A stretch of DNA of 64,000 bases from the NCBI GenBank assembly GCA_950295325.1, contig OX485804.1, positions 1,238,001 to 1,302,000 on the forward strand, in the 5' to 3' direction. The DNA is from Polytrichum commune (Eukaryota > Streptophyta > Polytrichopsida > Polytrichales > Polytrichaceae). This document shows, piece after piece, positions 32,701 to 42,169 of the stretch. How positions within the stretch are numbered: position 1 is the first letter of the stretch; each line of letters opens with the position of its first letter. The notes beneath the pieces were generated by a model, which had not been told where the DNA came from, ran no database searches, and was given only the letters and a program-made list of their open reading frames with translations. The position numbers and the translations under genes are program-made.

Positions 32701-35700
32701 ATCTTCATGTCTAGTGGTGAAGAAATGCAAAATCCAATCTCCTTTGTGAAATGGGAAAATCTTCTGCATTTGAAGGTTTTGGTGATTACGGGTGTATCGC
32801 GCTTAGAAGCACTACCTGAAAGTATTTATGGGTTGGTATCATTGAATGAAATGACAATACAAAAATGCTATAAATTTCAACACTTACCAGAGAGCATAGG
32901 ATCTCTACACTCTTTGAGAAAACTAAATTTATGTGGATGTAGACTTTTGGAGTATGTTCCTATACAAGTTGGCAACCTGACCTCCTTGACCATCTTGAAT
33001 TTAAGGGGTTGTAAGCGGTTGAAGGCGATACCGGAGGCGTTGGGTAATTTGACCTCCTTGACCACCTTGGATTTAAGTGGTTGTAGGGGCTTGAAGGAGA
33101 TACCGGAGGCGTTGGGTAATTTGACCTCCTTGACCACCTTGGATTTAAGTGGTTGTATGGGCTTGAAGGAGATACCGGGGGCGTTGGGTAATTTGACCTT
33201 CTTGACCACCTTGCATTTAAGTGATTGTACGGGCTTGAAGGAGATACCGGAGGCGTTGGGTAATTTGACCTCCTTGACCACCTTGGATTTAAGGGGTTGT
33301 AAGAGCTTGAAGGAGATACCGGAGGCGTTGGGTAATTTGACCTCCTTGACCACCTTGGTTTTACGGTTTTGTACGGGCTTGAAGGAGATACCGGAGGCGT
33401 TGGGTAATTTGACCTCCTTGACCACCTTGGATTTAAGTGTTTGTATGGTCTTGAAGGAGATACCGGAGGCGTTGGGTAATTTGACCTCCTTGACCACCTT
33501 GGATTTAAGTGATTGTATGATCTTGAAGGAGATACCGGAGGCGTTGGGTAATTTGACCTCCTTGACTTCCTTATATTTAAGTGGTTGTACGGGCTTGAAG
33601 GAGATATCGGAGGCGTTGGGTAATTTGACCTCCTTGACCACCTTGAATTTCAGGCGTTGTACGGGCTTGAAGGAGATACCGGAGGCGTTGGTTAATTTGA
33701 GCTCCTTGACCACCTTGGATTTAAGTGGTTGTAGGGGCTTGAAGGAGATACCGGAGGCGTTGGGTAATTTGACCTCCTTGACTTCCTTATATTTAAGTGG
33801 TTGTACGGGCTTGAAGGAGATATCGGAGGCGTTGGGTAATTTGACCTCCTTGACCACCTTGAATTTCAGGCGTTGTACGGGCTTGAAGGAGATACCGGAG
33901 GCGTTGGTTAATTTGAGCTCCTTGACCACCTTGGATTTAAGTGGTTGTATGGTCTTGAAGGAGATACCGGAGGCGTTGGGTAATTTGACCTCCTTGACCA
34001 CCTTGAATTTAAGTGGTTGTTCGGACTTGAAGGAGATACCGGAGGCGTTGGGTAATTTGACCTCCTTGACCACCTTGAATTTAAGTGGTTGTTCGGACTT
34101 GAAGGAGATACCGGAGGCGTTGGGTAATTTGACCTCCTTGACGACCTTGGATTTATGGGGTTGTACGGGCTTGAAGGAGATACCAGATTCGTTGGGTAAT
34201 TTGACCTCCTTGACTTCCTTATATTTAATCAAATGTGAGGGCTTGAAGGAGATACCGGAGGCGTTGGGTAATTTGACCTCCTTGACCACCTTGAATTTAA
34301 GTGGTTGTACGGGCTTGAAGGAGATACCAGAGGCGTTGGGTAATTTGACCTCCTTGACCACCTTGGATTTAAGTGATTGTATGGTCTTGAAGGAGATACC
34401 GGAGGCGTTGGGTAATTTGACCTCCTTGACCACCTTGAATTTAAGTGGTTGTTCGGACTTGAAGGAGATACCGGAGGCGTTGGGTAATTTGACCTCCTTG
34501 ACCACCTTGAATTTAAGTGGTTGTTCGGACTTGAAGGAGATACCGGAGGCGTTGGGTAATTTGACCTCCTTGACTTCCTTATATTTAAGTGGTTGTATGG
34601 GCTTGAAGGAGATATCGGACGCGTTGGGTAATTTGACCTCCTTGACCACCTTGGATTTAAGTGGTTGTATGGGCTTGAAGGAGATACCGGGGGCGTTGGG
34701 TAATTTGACCTTCTTGACCACCTTGCATTTAAGTGATTATACGGGCTTGATGGTGATACCGGAGGCGTTGGGTAATTTGACCTCCTTGACCACCTTGAAT
34801 TTCAGGCGTTGTACGGGCTTGAAGGAGATACCGGAGGCGTTGGGTAATTTGACCTCTTTGACTAAGTTGGATTTAAGCAATTGTGAGGGCTTGAAGGAGA
34901 TACCGGAGGCATTGGGCAACTTGACCTCCTTGACCACCTTGGATTTAAGTGGTTGTATGGGCTTGAAGGAGATACCGGGGGCGTTGGGTAATTTGACCTT
35001 CTTGACCACCTTGCATTTAAGTGATTATACGGGCTTGATGGTGATACCGGAGGCGTTGGGTAATTTGACCTCCTTGACCACCTTGAATTTCAGGCGTTGT
35101 ACGGGCTTGAAGGAGATACCGGAGGCGTTGGGTAATTTGACCTCTTTGACTAAGTTGGATTTAAGCAATTGTGAGGGCTTGAAGGAGATACCGGAGGCAT
35201 TGGGCAACTTGACCTCCTTGACCACCTTGGATTTAAGGGCTTGTTCGGGCTTGAAGGAGATACCAGAGGCGTTGGGTAATTTGACCTCCTTGACCACCTT
35301 GGATTTAAGGGGTTGTAAGAGCTTGAAGGAGATACCGGAGGCGTTGGGTAATTTGACCTCCTTGACCACCTTGGTTTTACGGTTTTGTACGGGCTTGAAG
35401 GAGATACCAGAGGCGTTGGGTAATTTGACCTCCTTGACCACCTTGGATTTATGGGGTTGTACGGGCTTGAAGGAGATACCAGATTCGTTGGGTAATTTGA
35501 CCTCCTTGACTTCCTTATATTTAATCAAATGTGAGGGCTTGAAGGAGATACCGGAGGCGTTGGGTAATTTGACCTCCTTGACCACCTTGGATTTAAGGGG
35601 TTGTACGGGCTTGAAGGAGATACCGGAGGCGTTGGGTAATTTGTCCTCCTTGACTACCTTTAATGTAAGGGGTTGTACGGCCTTGAAGGAGATACCGGAG

Positions 35701-36156
35701 GCGTTGGGTAATTTGACCTCCTTGACCAATTTGGATTTAAACAATTGTGAAGGCTTGAAGGAGATACCGGAGGCGTTGGGTGATTTGACCTCCTTGACCA
35801 TTTTGGATTTAAACAATTGTAAGGGCTCGAAGGAGATACCGGAGGCGTTGGGTAATTTGACCTCCTTGACCATCTTGGATTTTAGCAATTGTACGGGCTT
35901 GACGGAGATACCGGAGGCGTTGGGTAATTTGACCTCCTTGACCACCTTGGATTTAAGGGGTTGTACGGGATTGAAGGAGATACCGGAGGCGTTGGGTAAT
36001 TTGACCTCCTCGACCATTTTGGATTTAAACAATTGTGAGGGCTTGAAGGAGATACCGGAGGCGTTGGGTCATTTAACCTCCTTGACCATTTTGGATTTAC
36101 ACAATTGTAAGGGCTTGAAGGAGATACCGGAGGCGTTGGTTAATTTGACCTCTTGA
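29761..36156 (+). CDS. Protein kinase-NB-ARC-LRR receptor, 2131 aa
   Basis: Single uninterrupted frame. Residues 1-195 are helical and may be a regulatory domain. The kinase domain (about 200-470) has G-loop LGNGAVGQV, VAVK (K225), HRDLKPEN (322-329), ADFG (351-354) and APE (379-381), so it should be active. A hydrophobic stretch at about 496-524 could cross a membrane. NB-ARC: P-loop GMGGMGKTT (595-603), VLDD (671-674), IITTRD (700-705), GLPL (762-765), MHD (880-882). From about residue 1070 there are some 44 LRRs of 24 aa, consensus LKEIPEALGNLTSLTTLDLSGC. This is the intracellular immune-receptor plan with the N-terminal kinase known from moss resistance proteins. The stop arises from a one-base deletion in an LRR unit (about 36150), so the ancestral protein was probably longer. 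ATG 29761 is the first in frame; an upstream exon is possible. Confidence 0.88.
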   Translation: MDENFMLPLVQCSTQMQKLVQGSNLLNGNQCLHMTNISSLLVEGIQSTVKTLHGKVKLGSSMEDLYRVMKRVEVIIQDCAKADWVRASLWQMDNEEEFREVLEELRCNLDTMCGQFQSMGVNVHGLQESINFSPIKFLEVEKDQKALMSRLLAHIQATKESPEEQEIVKHAHKRLICRMDGEGGELDAANFPTYHWSPKLTTSLGNGAVGQVYMTKCFGLDVAVKVFKKVGEENITISNANFKKEVGVLAGLSHPNIIKFICCGENLDTQNFGNYIVMEKMDKNLADHLDNKTLRKSYLVTIDIVMQIARGMFYLHDMNVAHRDLKPENVLVNSWGDSKLDGMGYVKVKLADFGIAKIEAKDVDEEPTLGKLGTTGYRAPETFLKGGKANAFKSDVFSFAMLCSYVLTTTTPFQGRTPSSIKKSMEDGERPKLPHDCPQSLAALIEQCWCLHPSERPTFEHICTRLGKVKGELLENTQKISNGWINLNTFGQNGFHLLQALVSCFWLWFQVMVSWMRACVWFISGKMNGVDHVNIPASTYANKGECDVLVGSIHCTELTRTKAQHNGAQKLVGMDKRKLKVMTELVKHSMVVIIGMGGMGKTTLAKYVMEHMCQEFDVSCFTFMKAQGCGILEILKDILSNLGVNHENVLDIAEGKKLLEEKFTKQRTLMVLDDIGSVDQIHELMDLEIFKVAPVKNKMIITTRDWGLVESLEGAQRVDMNELNLDEAMNLFTLHVCDNQRVFEIPPHVEDIAKRIVETCRGLPLSLKVVGSTLRGIDRVRIWMRTLQRLRRARSLGSENDMELWQCLQVSFDDLKDEEDKNMFLDMCCFLSKDLFAEGMLRVETALQIWSNINENPTKSLKHLEDKSLVKIGKDGGLEMHDQLRDMGRMIVETQSEYMGTRLWNIHATKWNEEIGKDMRHMESLSYNEPTKEVGFMDMKEPLPSLRLFNYQGCESLISIGPIVNHSKHLSCLLVNCKQKIFMSSGEEMQNPISFVKWENLLHLKVLVITGVSRLEALPESIYGLVSLNEMTIQKCYKFQHLPESIGSLHSLRKLNLCGCRLLEYVPIQVGNLTSLTILNLRGCKRLKAIPEALGNLTSLTTLDLSGCRGLKEIPEALGNLTSLTTLDLSGCMGLKEIPGALGNLTFLTTLHLSDCTGLKEIPEALGNLTSLTTLDLRGCKSLKEIPEALGNLTSLTTLVLRFCTGLKEIPEALGNLTSLTTLDLSVCMVLKEIPEALGNLTSLTTLDLSDCMILKEIPEALGNLTSLTSLYLSGCTGLKEISEALGNLTSLTTLNFRRCTGLKEIPEALVNLSSLTTLDLSGCRGLKEIPEALGNLTSLTSLYLSGCTGLKEISEALGNLTSLTTLNFRRCTGLKEIPEALVNLSSLTTLDLSGCMVLKEIPEALGNLTSLTTLNLSGCSDLKEIPEALGNLTSLTTLNLSGCSDLKEIPEALGNLTSLTTLDLWGCTGLKEIPDSLGNLTSLTSLYLIKCEGLKEIPEALGNLTSLTTLNLSGCTGLKEIPEALGNLTSLTTLDLSDCMVLKEIPEALGNLTSLTTLNLSGCSDLKEIPEALGNLTSLTTLNLSGCSDLKEIPEALGNLTSLTSLYLSGCMGLKEISDALGNLTSLTTLDLSGCMGLKEIPGALGNLTFLTTLHLSDYTGLMVIPEALGNLTSLTTLNFRRCTGLKEIPEALGNLTSLTKLDLSNCEGLKEIPEALGNLTSLTTLDLSGCMGLKEIPGALGNLTFLTTLHLSDYTGLMVIPEALGNLTSLTTLNFRRCTGLKEIPEALGNLTSLTKLDLSNCEGLKEIPEALGNLTSLTTLDLRACSGLKEIPEALGNLTSLTTLDLRGCKSLKEIPEALGNLTSLTTLVLRFCTGLKEIPEALGNLTSLTTLDLWGCTGLKEIPDSLGNLTSLTSLYLIKCEGLKEIPEALGNLTSLTTLDLRGCTGLKEIPEALGNLSSLTTFNVRGCTALKEIPEALGNLTSLTNLDLNNCEGLKEIPEALGDLTSLTILDLNNCKGSKEIPEALGNLTSLTILDFSNCTGLTEIPEALGNLTSLTTLDLRGCTGLKEIPEALGNLTSSTILDLNNCEGLKEIPEALGHLTSLTILDLHNCKGLKEIPEALVNLTS

Positions 36157-36975
36157 CCATTTTGGATTTAAACAATTGTGAGGGCTTGAAGGAGATACCG
36201 GATGCGTTGGGTAATTTGACCTCCTGACCATTTTGGATTTAAACAATTGTAAGGGCTTGAAGGAGATACCGGAGGCGTTGGGTAATTTGACCTCCTTGAC
36301 CACCTTGAATTTAATGTATTGTATGGGCTTGAAGGAGATACCGGAGGCGTTGGGTAATTTGACCTCCTTGACCACCTTGAATTTAAGTGGTTGTACGGGC
36401 TTGAAGGAGATACCAGATGCGTTGGGTAATTTGACCTCCTTGACCTCCTTAAATTTAATCATATGTGAGGGCTTGAAGGAGATACCGGAGGCGTTGGGTA
36501 ATTTGATCTCCTTGACCATTTTGGATTTAAGTGGTTGTAGGGGCTTGAAGGAGATACCGGATTTGTTGCGTAATTTGACCTCCTTGACCTCCTTATATTT
36601 AATCAATTGTGAGGGCTTGAAGGAGATACCGGAGGCGTTGGGTAATTTGATCTCCTTGACCATTTTGGATTTAAGTGGTTGTAGGGGCTTGAAGGAGATA
36701 CCGGAGGCGTTGCGTAATTTGACTTCCTTGACCACCTTGAATTTAAGGCGTTGTACGGGCTTGAAGGAGATACCGGAGGCGTTGTGTAATTTGACCTCCT
36801 TGTCCACCTTTAATGTAAGGGGTTGTACGGGCTTGAAGGAGATACCGGAGGCGTTGGGTAATTTGACCTCCTTGACCACCTTTAATGTAAGGGGTTGTAC
36901 GGGCTTGAAGGAGATACTGGAGGCGTTGGGTAATTTGACCTCCTTGACCACCTTGAATTTAAGGCATTGTACGGG
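33522..36975 (+). repeat. 3454-bp tandem duplication, unit 1
   Basis: Every position checked matches the next 3454 bp. The length equals 48 LRR units of 72 bp minus two bases, i.e. the two single-base deletions near 36150 and 36219. Confidence 0.9.
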
Positions 36976-39610
36976 CTTGAAGGAGATACCGGAGGCGTTG
37001 GGTAATTTGACCTCCTTGACTTCCTTATATTTAAGTGGTTGTACGGGCTTGAAGGAGATATCGGAGGCGTTGGGTAATTTGACCTCCTTGACCACCTTGA
37101 ATTTCAGGCGTTGTACGGGCTTGAAGGAGATACCGGAGGCGTTGGTTAATTTGAGCTCCTTGACCACCTTGGATTTAAGTGGTTGTAGGGGCTTGAAGGA
37201 GATACCGGAGGCGTTGGGTAATTTGACCTCCTTGACTTCCTTATATTTAAGTGGTTGTACGGGCTTGAAGGAGATATCGGAGGCGTTGGGTAATTTGACC
37301 TCCTTGACCACCTTGAATTTCAGGCGTTGTACGGGCTTGAAGGAGATACCGGAGGCGTTGGTTAATTTGAGCTCCTTGACCACCTTGGATTTAAGTGGTT
37401 GTATGGTCTTGAAGGAGATACCGGAGGCGTTGGGTAATTTGACCTCCTTGACCACCTTGAATTTAAGTGGTTGTTCGGACTTGAAGGAGATACCGGAGGC
37501 GTTGGGTAATTTGACCTCCTTGACCACCTTGAATTTAAGTGGTTGTTCGGACTTGAAGGAGATACCGGAGGCGTTGGGTAATTTGACCTCCTTGACGACC
37601 TTGGATTTATGGGGTTGTACGGGCTTGAAGGAGATACCAGATTCGTTGGGTAATTTGACCTCCTTGACTTCCTTATATTTAATCAAATGTGAGGGCTTGA
37701 AGGAGATACCGGAGGCGTTGGGTAATTTGACCTCCTTGACCACCTTGAATTTAAGTGGTTGTACGGGCTTGAAGGAGATACCAGAGGCGTTGGGTAATTT
37801 GACCTCCTTGACCACCTTGGATTTAAGTGATTGTATGGTCTTGAAGGAGATACCGGAGGCGTTGGGTAATTTGACCTCCTTGACCACCTTGAATTTAAGT
37901 GGTTGTTCGGACTTGAAGGAGATACCGGAGGCGTTGGGTAATTTGACCTCCTTGACCACCTTGAATTTAAGTGGTTGTTCGGACTTGAAGGAGATACCGG
38001 AGGCGTTGGGTAATTTGACCTCCTTGACTTCCTTATATTTAAGTGGTTGTATGGGCTTGAAGGAGATATCGGACGCGTTGGGTAATTTGACCTCCTTGAC
38101 CACCTTGGATTTAAGTGGTTGTATGGGCTTGAAGGAGATACCGGGGGCGTTGGGTAATTTGACCTTCTTGACCACCTTGCATTTAAGTGATTATACGGGC
38201 TTGATGGTGATACCGGAGGCGTTGGGTAATTTGACCTCCTTGACCACCTTGAATTTCAGGCGTTGTACGGGCTTGAAGGAGATACCGGAGGCGTTGGGTA
38301 ATTTGACCTCTTTGACTAAGTTGGATTTAAGCAATTGTGAGGGCTTGAAGGAGATACCGGAGGCATTGGGCAACTTGACCTCCTTGACCACCTTGGATTT
38401 AAGTGGTTGTATGGGCTTGAAGGAGATACCGGGGGCGTTGGGTAATTTGACCTTCTTGACCACCTTGCATTTAAGTGATTATACGGGCTTGATGGTGATA
38501 CCGGAGGCGTTGGGTAATTTGACCTCCTTGACCACCTTGAATTTCAGGCGTTGTACGGGCTTGAAGGAGATACCGGAGGCGTTGGGTAATTTGACCTCTT
38601 TGACTAAGTTGGATTTAAGCAATTGTGAGGGCTTGAAGGAGATACCGGAGGCATTGGGCAACTTGACCTCCTTGACCACCTTGGATTTAAGGGCTTGTTC
38701 GGGCTTGAAGGAGATACCAGAGGCGTTGGGTAATTTGACCTCCTTGACCACCTTGGATTTAAGGGGTTGTAAGAGCTTGAAGGAGATACCGGAGGCGTTG
38801 GGTAATTTGACCTCCTTGACCACCTTGGTTTTACGGTTTTGTACGGGCTTGAAGGAGATACCAGAGGCGTTGGGTAATTTGACCTCCTTGACCACCTTGG
38901 ATTTATGGGGTTGTACGGGCTTGAAGGAGATACCAGATTCGTTGGGTAATTTGACCTCCTTGACTTCCTTATATTTAATCAAATGTGAGGGCTTGAAGGA
39001 GATACCGGAGGCGTTGGGTAATTTGACCTCCTTGACCACCTTGGATTTAAGGGGTTGTACGGGCTTGAAGGAGATACCGGAGGCGTTGGGTAATTTGTCC
39101 TCCTTGACTACCTTTAATGTAAGGGGTTGTACGGCCTTGAAGGAGATACCGGAGGCGTTGGGTAATTTGACCTCCTTGACCAATTTGGATTTAAACAATT
39201 GTGAAGGCTTGAAGGAGATACCGGAGGCGTTGGGTGATTTGACCTCCTTGACCATTTTGGATTTAAACAATTGTAAGGGCTCGAAGGAGATACCGGAGGC
39301 GTTGGGTAATTTGACCTCCTTGACCATCTTGGATTTTAGCAATTGTACGGGCTTGACGGAGATACCGGAGGCGTTGGGTAATTTGACCTCCTTGACCACC
39401 TTGGATTTAAGGGGTTGTACGGGATTGAAGGAGATACCGGAGGCGTTGGGTAATTTGACCTCCTCGACCATTTTGGATTTAAACAATTGTGAGGGCTTGA
39501 AGGAGATACCGGAGGCGTTGGGTCATTTAACCTCCTTGACCATTTTGGATTTACACAATTGTAAGGGCTTGAAGGAGATACCGGAGGCGTTGGTTAATTT
39601 GACCTCTTGA
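36233..39610 (+). pseudogene. LRR continuation, out-of-frame block 1
   Basis: 1125 codons of the same LRR repeat, following two one-base deletions (about 36150 and 36219) that leave it out of frame with the receptor by a net two bases. The first codon is TTG with no start context. It has no promoter-like region, signal peptide or non-LRR domain. It is read as a detached 3' part of the receptor, not a separate gene. It ends at the same TGA-producing deletion, repeated at about 39604 in the second unit of the duplication. Confidence 0.75.
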
Positions 39611-40429
39611 CCATTTTGGATTTAAACAATTGTGAGGGCTTGAAGGAGATACCGGATGCGTTGGGTAATTTGACCTCCTGACCATTTTGGATTTAAACAA
39701 TTGTAAGGGCTTGAAGGAGATACCGGAGGCGTTGGGTAATTTGACCTCCTTGACCACCTTGAATTTAATGTATTGTATGGGCTTGAAGGAGATACCGGAG
39801 GCGTTGGGTAATTTGACCTCCTTGACCACCTTGAATTTAAGTGGTTGTACGGGCTTGAAGGAGATACCAGATGCGTTGGGTAATTTGACCTCCTTGACCT
39901 CCTTAAATTTAATCATATGTGAGGGCTTGAAGGAGATACCGGAGGCGTTGGGTAATTTGATCTCCTTGACCATTTTGGATTTAAGTGGTTGTAGGGGCTT
40001 GAAGGAGATACCGGATTTGTTGCGTAATTTGACCTCCTTGACCTCCTTATATTTAATCAATTGTGAGGGCTTGAAGGAGATACCGGAGGCGTTGGGTAAT
40101 TTGATCTCCTTGACCATTTTGGATTTAAGTGGTTGTAGGGGCTTGAAGGAGATACCGGAGGCGTTGCGTAATTTGACTTCCTTGACCACCTTGAATTTAA
40201 GGCGTTGTACGGGCTTGAAGGAGATACCGGAGGCGTTGTGTAATTTGACCTCCTTGTCCACCTTTAATGTAAGGGGTTGTACGGGCTTGAAGGAGATACC
40301 GGAGGCGTTGGGTAATTTGACCTCCTTGACCACCTTTAATGTAAGGGGTTGTACGGGCTTGAAGGAGATACTGGAGGCGTTGGGTAATTTGACCTCCTTG
40401 ACCACCTTGAATTTAAGGCATTGTACGGG
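36976..40429 (+). repeat. 3454-bp tandem duplication, unit 2
   Basis: Second copy of 33522-36975; both frameshifts are present in it too (near 39604 and 39673). Divergence from the unit 1 start resumes at 40447 (CCGGCGGCG for CCGGAGGCG). Confidence 0.9.
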
Positions 40430-41279
40430 CTTGAAGGAGATACCGGCGGCGTTTGGTAATTTGACCTCCTTGACCTCCTTATATTTAAGTGGTTGTACGG
40501 GCTTGAAAGAGATACCGGAGGCGTTGGGTAATTTGACTTCCTTGACCACCTTGAATTTAAGGCGTTGTACGGGCTTGAAGGAGATACCGGAGGCGTTGTG
40601 TAATTTGACCTCCTTGACCACCTTTAATGTAAGGGGTTGTACGGGCTTGAAGGAGATACCGGAGGCGTTGGGTAATTTGACCTCCTTGACCACCTTTAAT
40701 GTAAGGGGTTGTACGGGCTTGAAGGAGATACTGGAGGCGTTGGGTAATTTGACCTCCTTGACCTCCTTATATTTAATTAAATGTGAGGGCTTGAAGGAGA
40801 TACCGGAGGCGTTGGGTAATATGACCTCCTTGACCTCCTTATATTTAATCAATTGTGAGGGCTTGAAGGAGATACCGGAGGCGTTGGGTAATTTGACCTT
40901 CATGACCACCTTGGATTTAAGTGGTTGTACGGGCTTGAAGGAGATACCGGAGGCGTTGGGTAATTTGACCTTCTTGACCATTTTGAAATTATGGGGTTGT
41001 AAGTTCTTGAAGGAGATACCGGAGGCGTTGGGTAATTTGACCTCCTTGACCTCCTTATATTTAATCAGTTGTGAGGGCTTGAAGGAGATACCGAAGGCGT
41101 TGGGTAATTTGACCTCCTTGACCACCTTGGATTTAAGTGGTTGTACGGGCTTGAAGGAGATACCGGATGCGTTGGGTAATTTGACCTCCTTGGCCACCTT
41201 GGATTTAAGTGGTTGTACGGGCTTGAAGGAGATACCGGAGGCGTTGGGTAATTTGACCTCCTTGACCTTTTATATTTAA
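39687..41279 (+). pseudogene. LRR continuation, out-of-frame block 2
   Basis: 530 codons of LRR. The first ~250 repeat the start of the 36233 block and the rest are distinct units (for example LKLWGCKFLKEIPEALGN). It ends with a one-base loss after TSLTFYI*. A few more repeat bases run to 41336. No independent gene features; a remnant of the expanded array. Confidence 0.75.
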
Positions 41280-41389
41280 TCAATTGTGAGGGCTTGAAGG
41301 AGATACCGGAGGTGTTGGGTAATTTGATGTCCTTGACGTCTGGTGAGCTCACCTCCCCCCAGGGCCAAAGAGAAGGCCGGAGGGCAAGA

Positions 41390-41640
41390 ATCCCAAGGAG
41401 CAAACAAGAGGTAGCCGAGCCGGGAAGTGGGAATGGGAGCAGCCGCGGTGTGGATGAGAGCGGTCGCTGGAAACAAGGAGCGGCCCTTGGGAACAAGGAG
41501 GGGTCGTTGGGAACGTAAAGAGGCCCTTGGGAACAAGGAGCGGTAGCCGGGAACGTGAAGCGGCCTTGGGAACAAGGAGCGGTCCTTGGGAACGTGAGAG
41601 GCCGAGGGGAACGCGAGCGGCTAAAGGGGCACGAGAACGG
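41390..41640 (+). repeat. Short degenerate tandem repeat, CTTGGGAACAAGGAGCGG type
   Basis: About seven copies of a 20-28 bp purine-rich unit (GGAACAAGGAGCGG / GGAACGTGAAGCGG) lie immediately after the LRR array ends. No ORF with a recognisable product. Confidence 0.65.
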
Positions 41641-41881
41641 CCAGTGGAAATAGGGCTAGTGCCGAGAACTAAAGGGGCACGAATGCCCCCACTTTAGGAG
41701 CACGTGCTCAATTAATTAGCTAGGGATATGAAAAGATATGTAAGTAGGAATTACATGTTAGACTAAATAGATTTAGTCTCTATGAATTAAGACTTTTTAA
41801 TCAGGCTATATTTAGATACAGTGCTAAATTTAGCTGAAGCTAACATTTACAAAAATCTACAAATACCTAGATGTGAAACAC

Positions 41882-41888
41882 TATATAA
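41882..41888 (+). promoter_or_regulatory. TATA-box-like element
   Basis: TATATAA within CACTATATAAAGGGGCC, followed about 90 bp later by the hairpin repeat cluster. It resembles the promoter of an LTR, but no LTR pair could be delimited here. Confidence 0.45.
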
Positions 41889-41978
41889 AGGGGCCAAGTT
41901 AGGTCCCCTAATACACTTCATTCTTCCACGAACAACTTACATGAGTGTCGAGCCTCTTAAGCCTTCCGAAGCTCTATA

Positions 41979-42168
41979 GGCACCCGTGGTGCATTAGCGA
42001 GACAATCGGCACCCGCGGTGCACTTAAGTCAAATTGGCACCCACGTTGCGCTAGGGTTCGCAATTGGCACCCGCGGTGCATTAGATGGAAAATCGGCACC
42101 CGCGGTGCACCCTTAGTCCAATTGGCACCCTTGGTGCAATAGGGATCGAAATTGGCACCCTCGGTGCG
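41979..42168 (+). repeat. Seven spaced GCACC-N3-GGTGC hairpin motifs
   Basis: Seven units spaced 26-31 bp apart, six with an intact five-base stem (GCACC/GGTGC) and variable three-base centres (CGT, CGC, CGC, CGC, CTT, CTC). The third has GTTGC in the right arm. Most are preceded by AATTG or AATCG and followed by a TTAG or TAGG-like end. Confidence 0.75.
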
Positions 42169-42169
42169 G

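Larger units (their letters stand above)
32975..41336 (+). repeat. LRR array of ~116 near-identical 72-bp units
   Basis: Each 72-bp unit encodes one 24-aa LRR; GAGATACCGGAGGCGTTGGG recurs almost unchanged. Variation is concentrated in the 15-20 bases that encode the residues around the conserved Cys. The array crosses the end of the 2131-aa ORF, continues out of frame through the two following ORFs, and stops abruptly at about 41336 beside TGGTGAGCTCACC. Such uniformity at synonymous sites points to recent unequal exchange or gene conversion. Confidence 0.95.

Noticed and set aside
32877-41197. Long minus-strand ORFs (up to 692 codons) of repeated VKEVKLPNASGISFKP units
   Set aside because: They are the antisense of the LRR array. 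A 72-bp unit, a multiple of three with no antisense stop, keeps the reverse frame open automatically. They have no separate start region or domain.
41979-42168. CRISPR-like array
   Set aside because: The repeats are only about 13 bp with similar short spacers, in a plant-type context and without cas genes. They are short palindromes.
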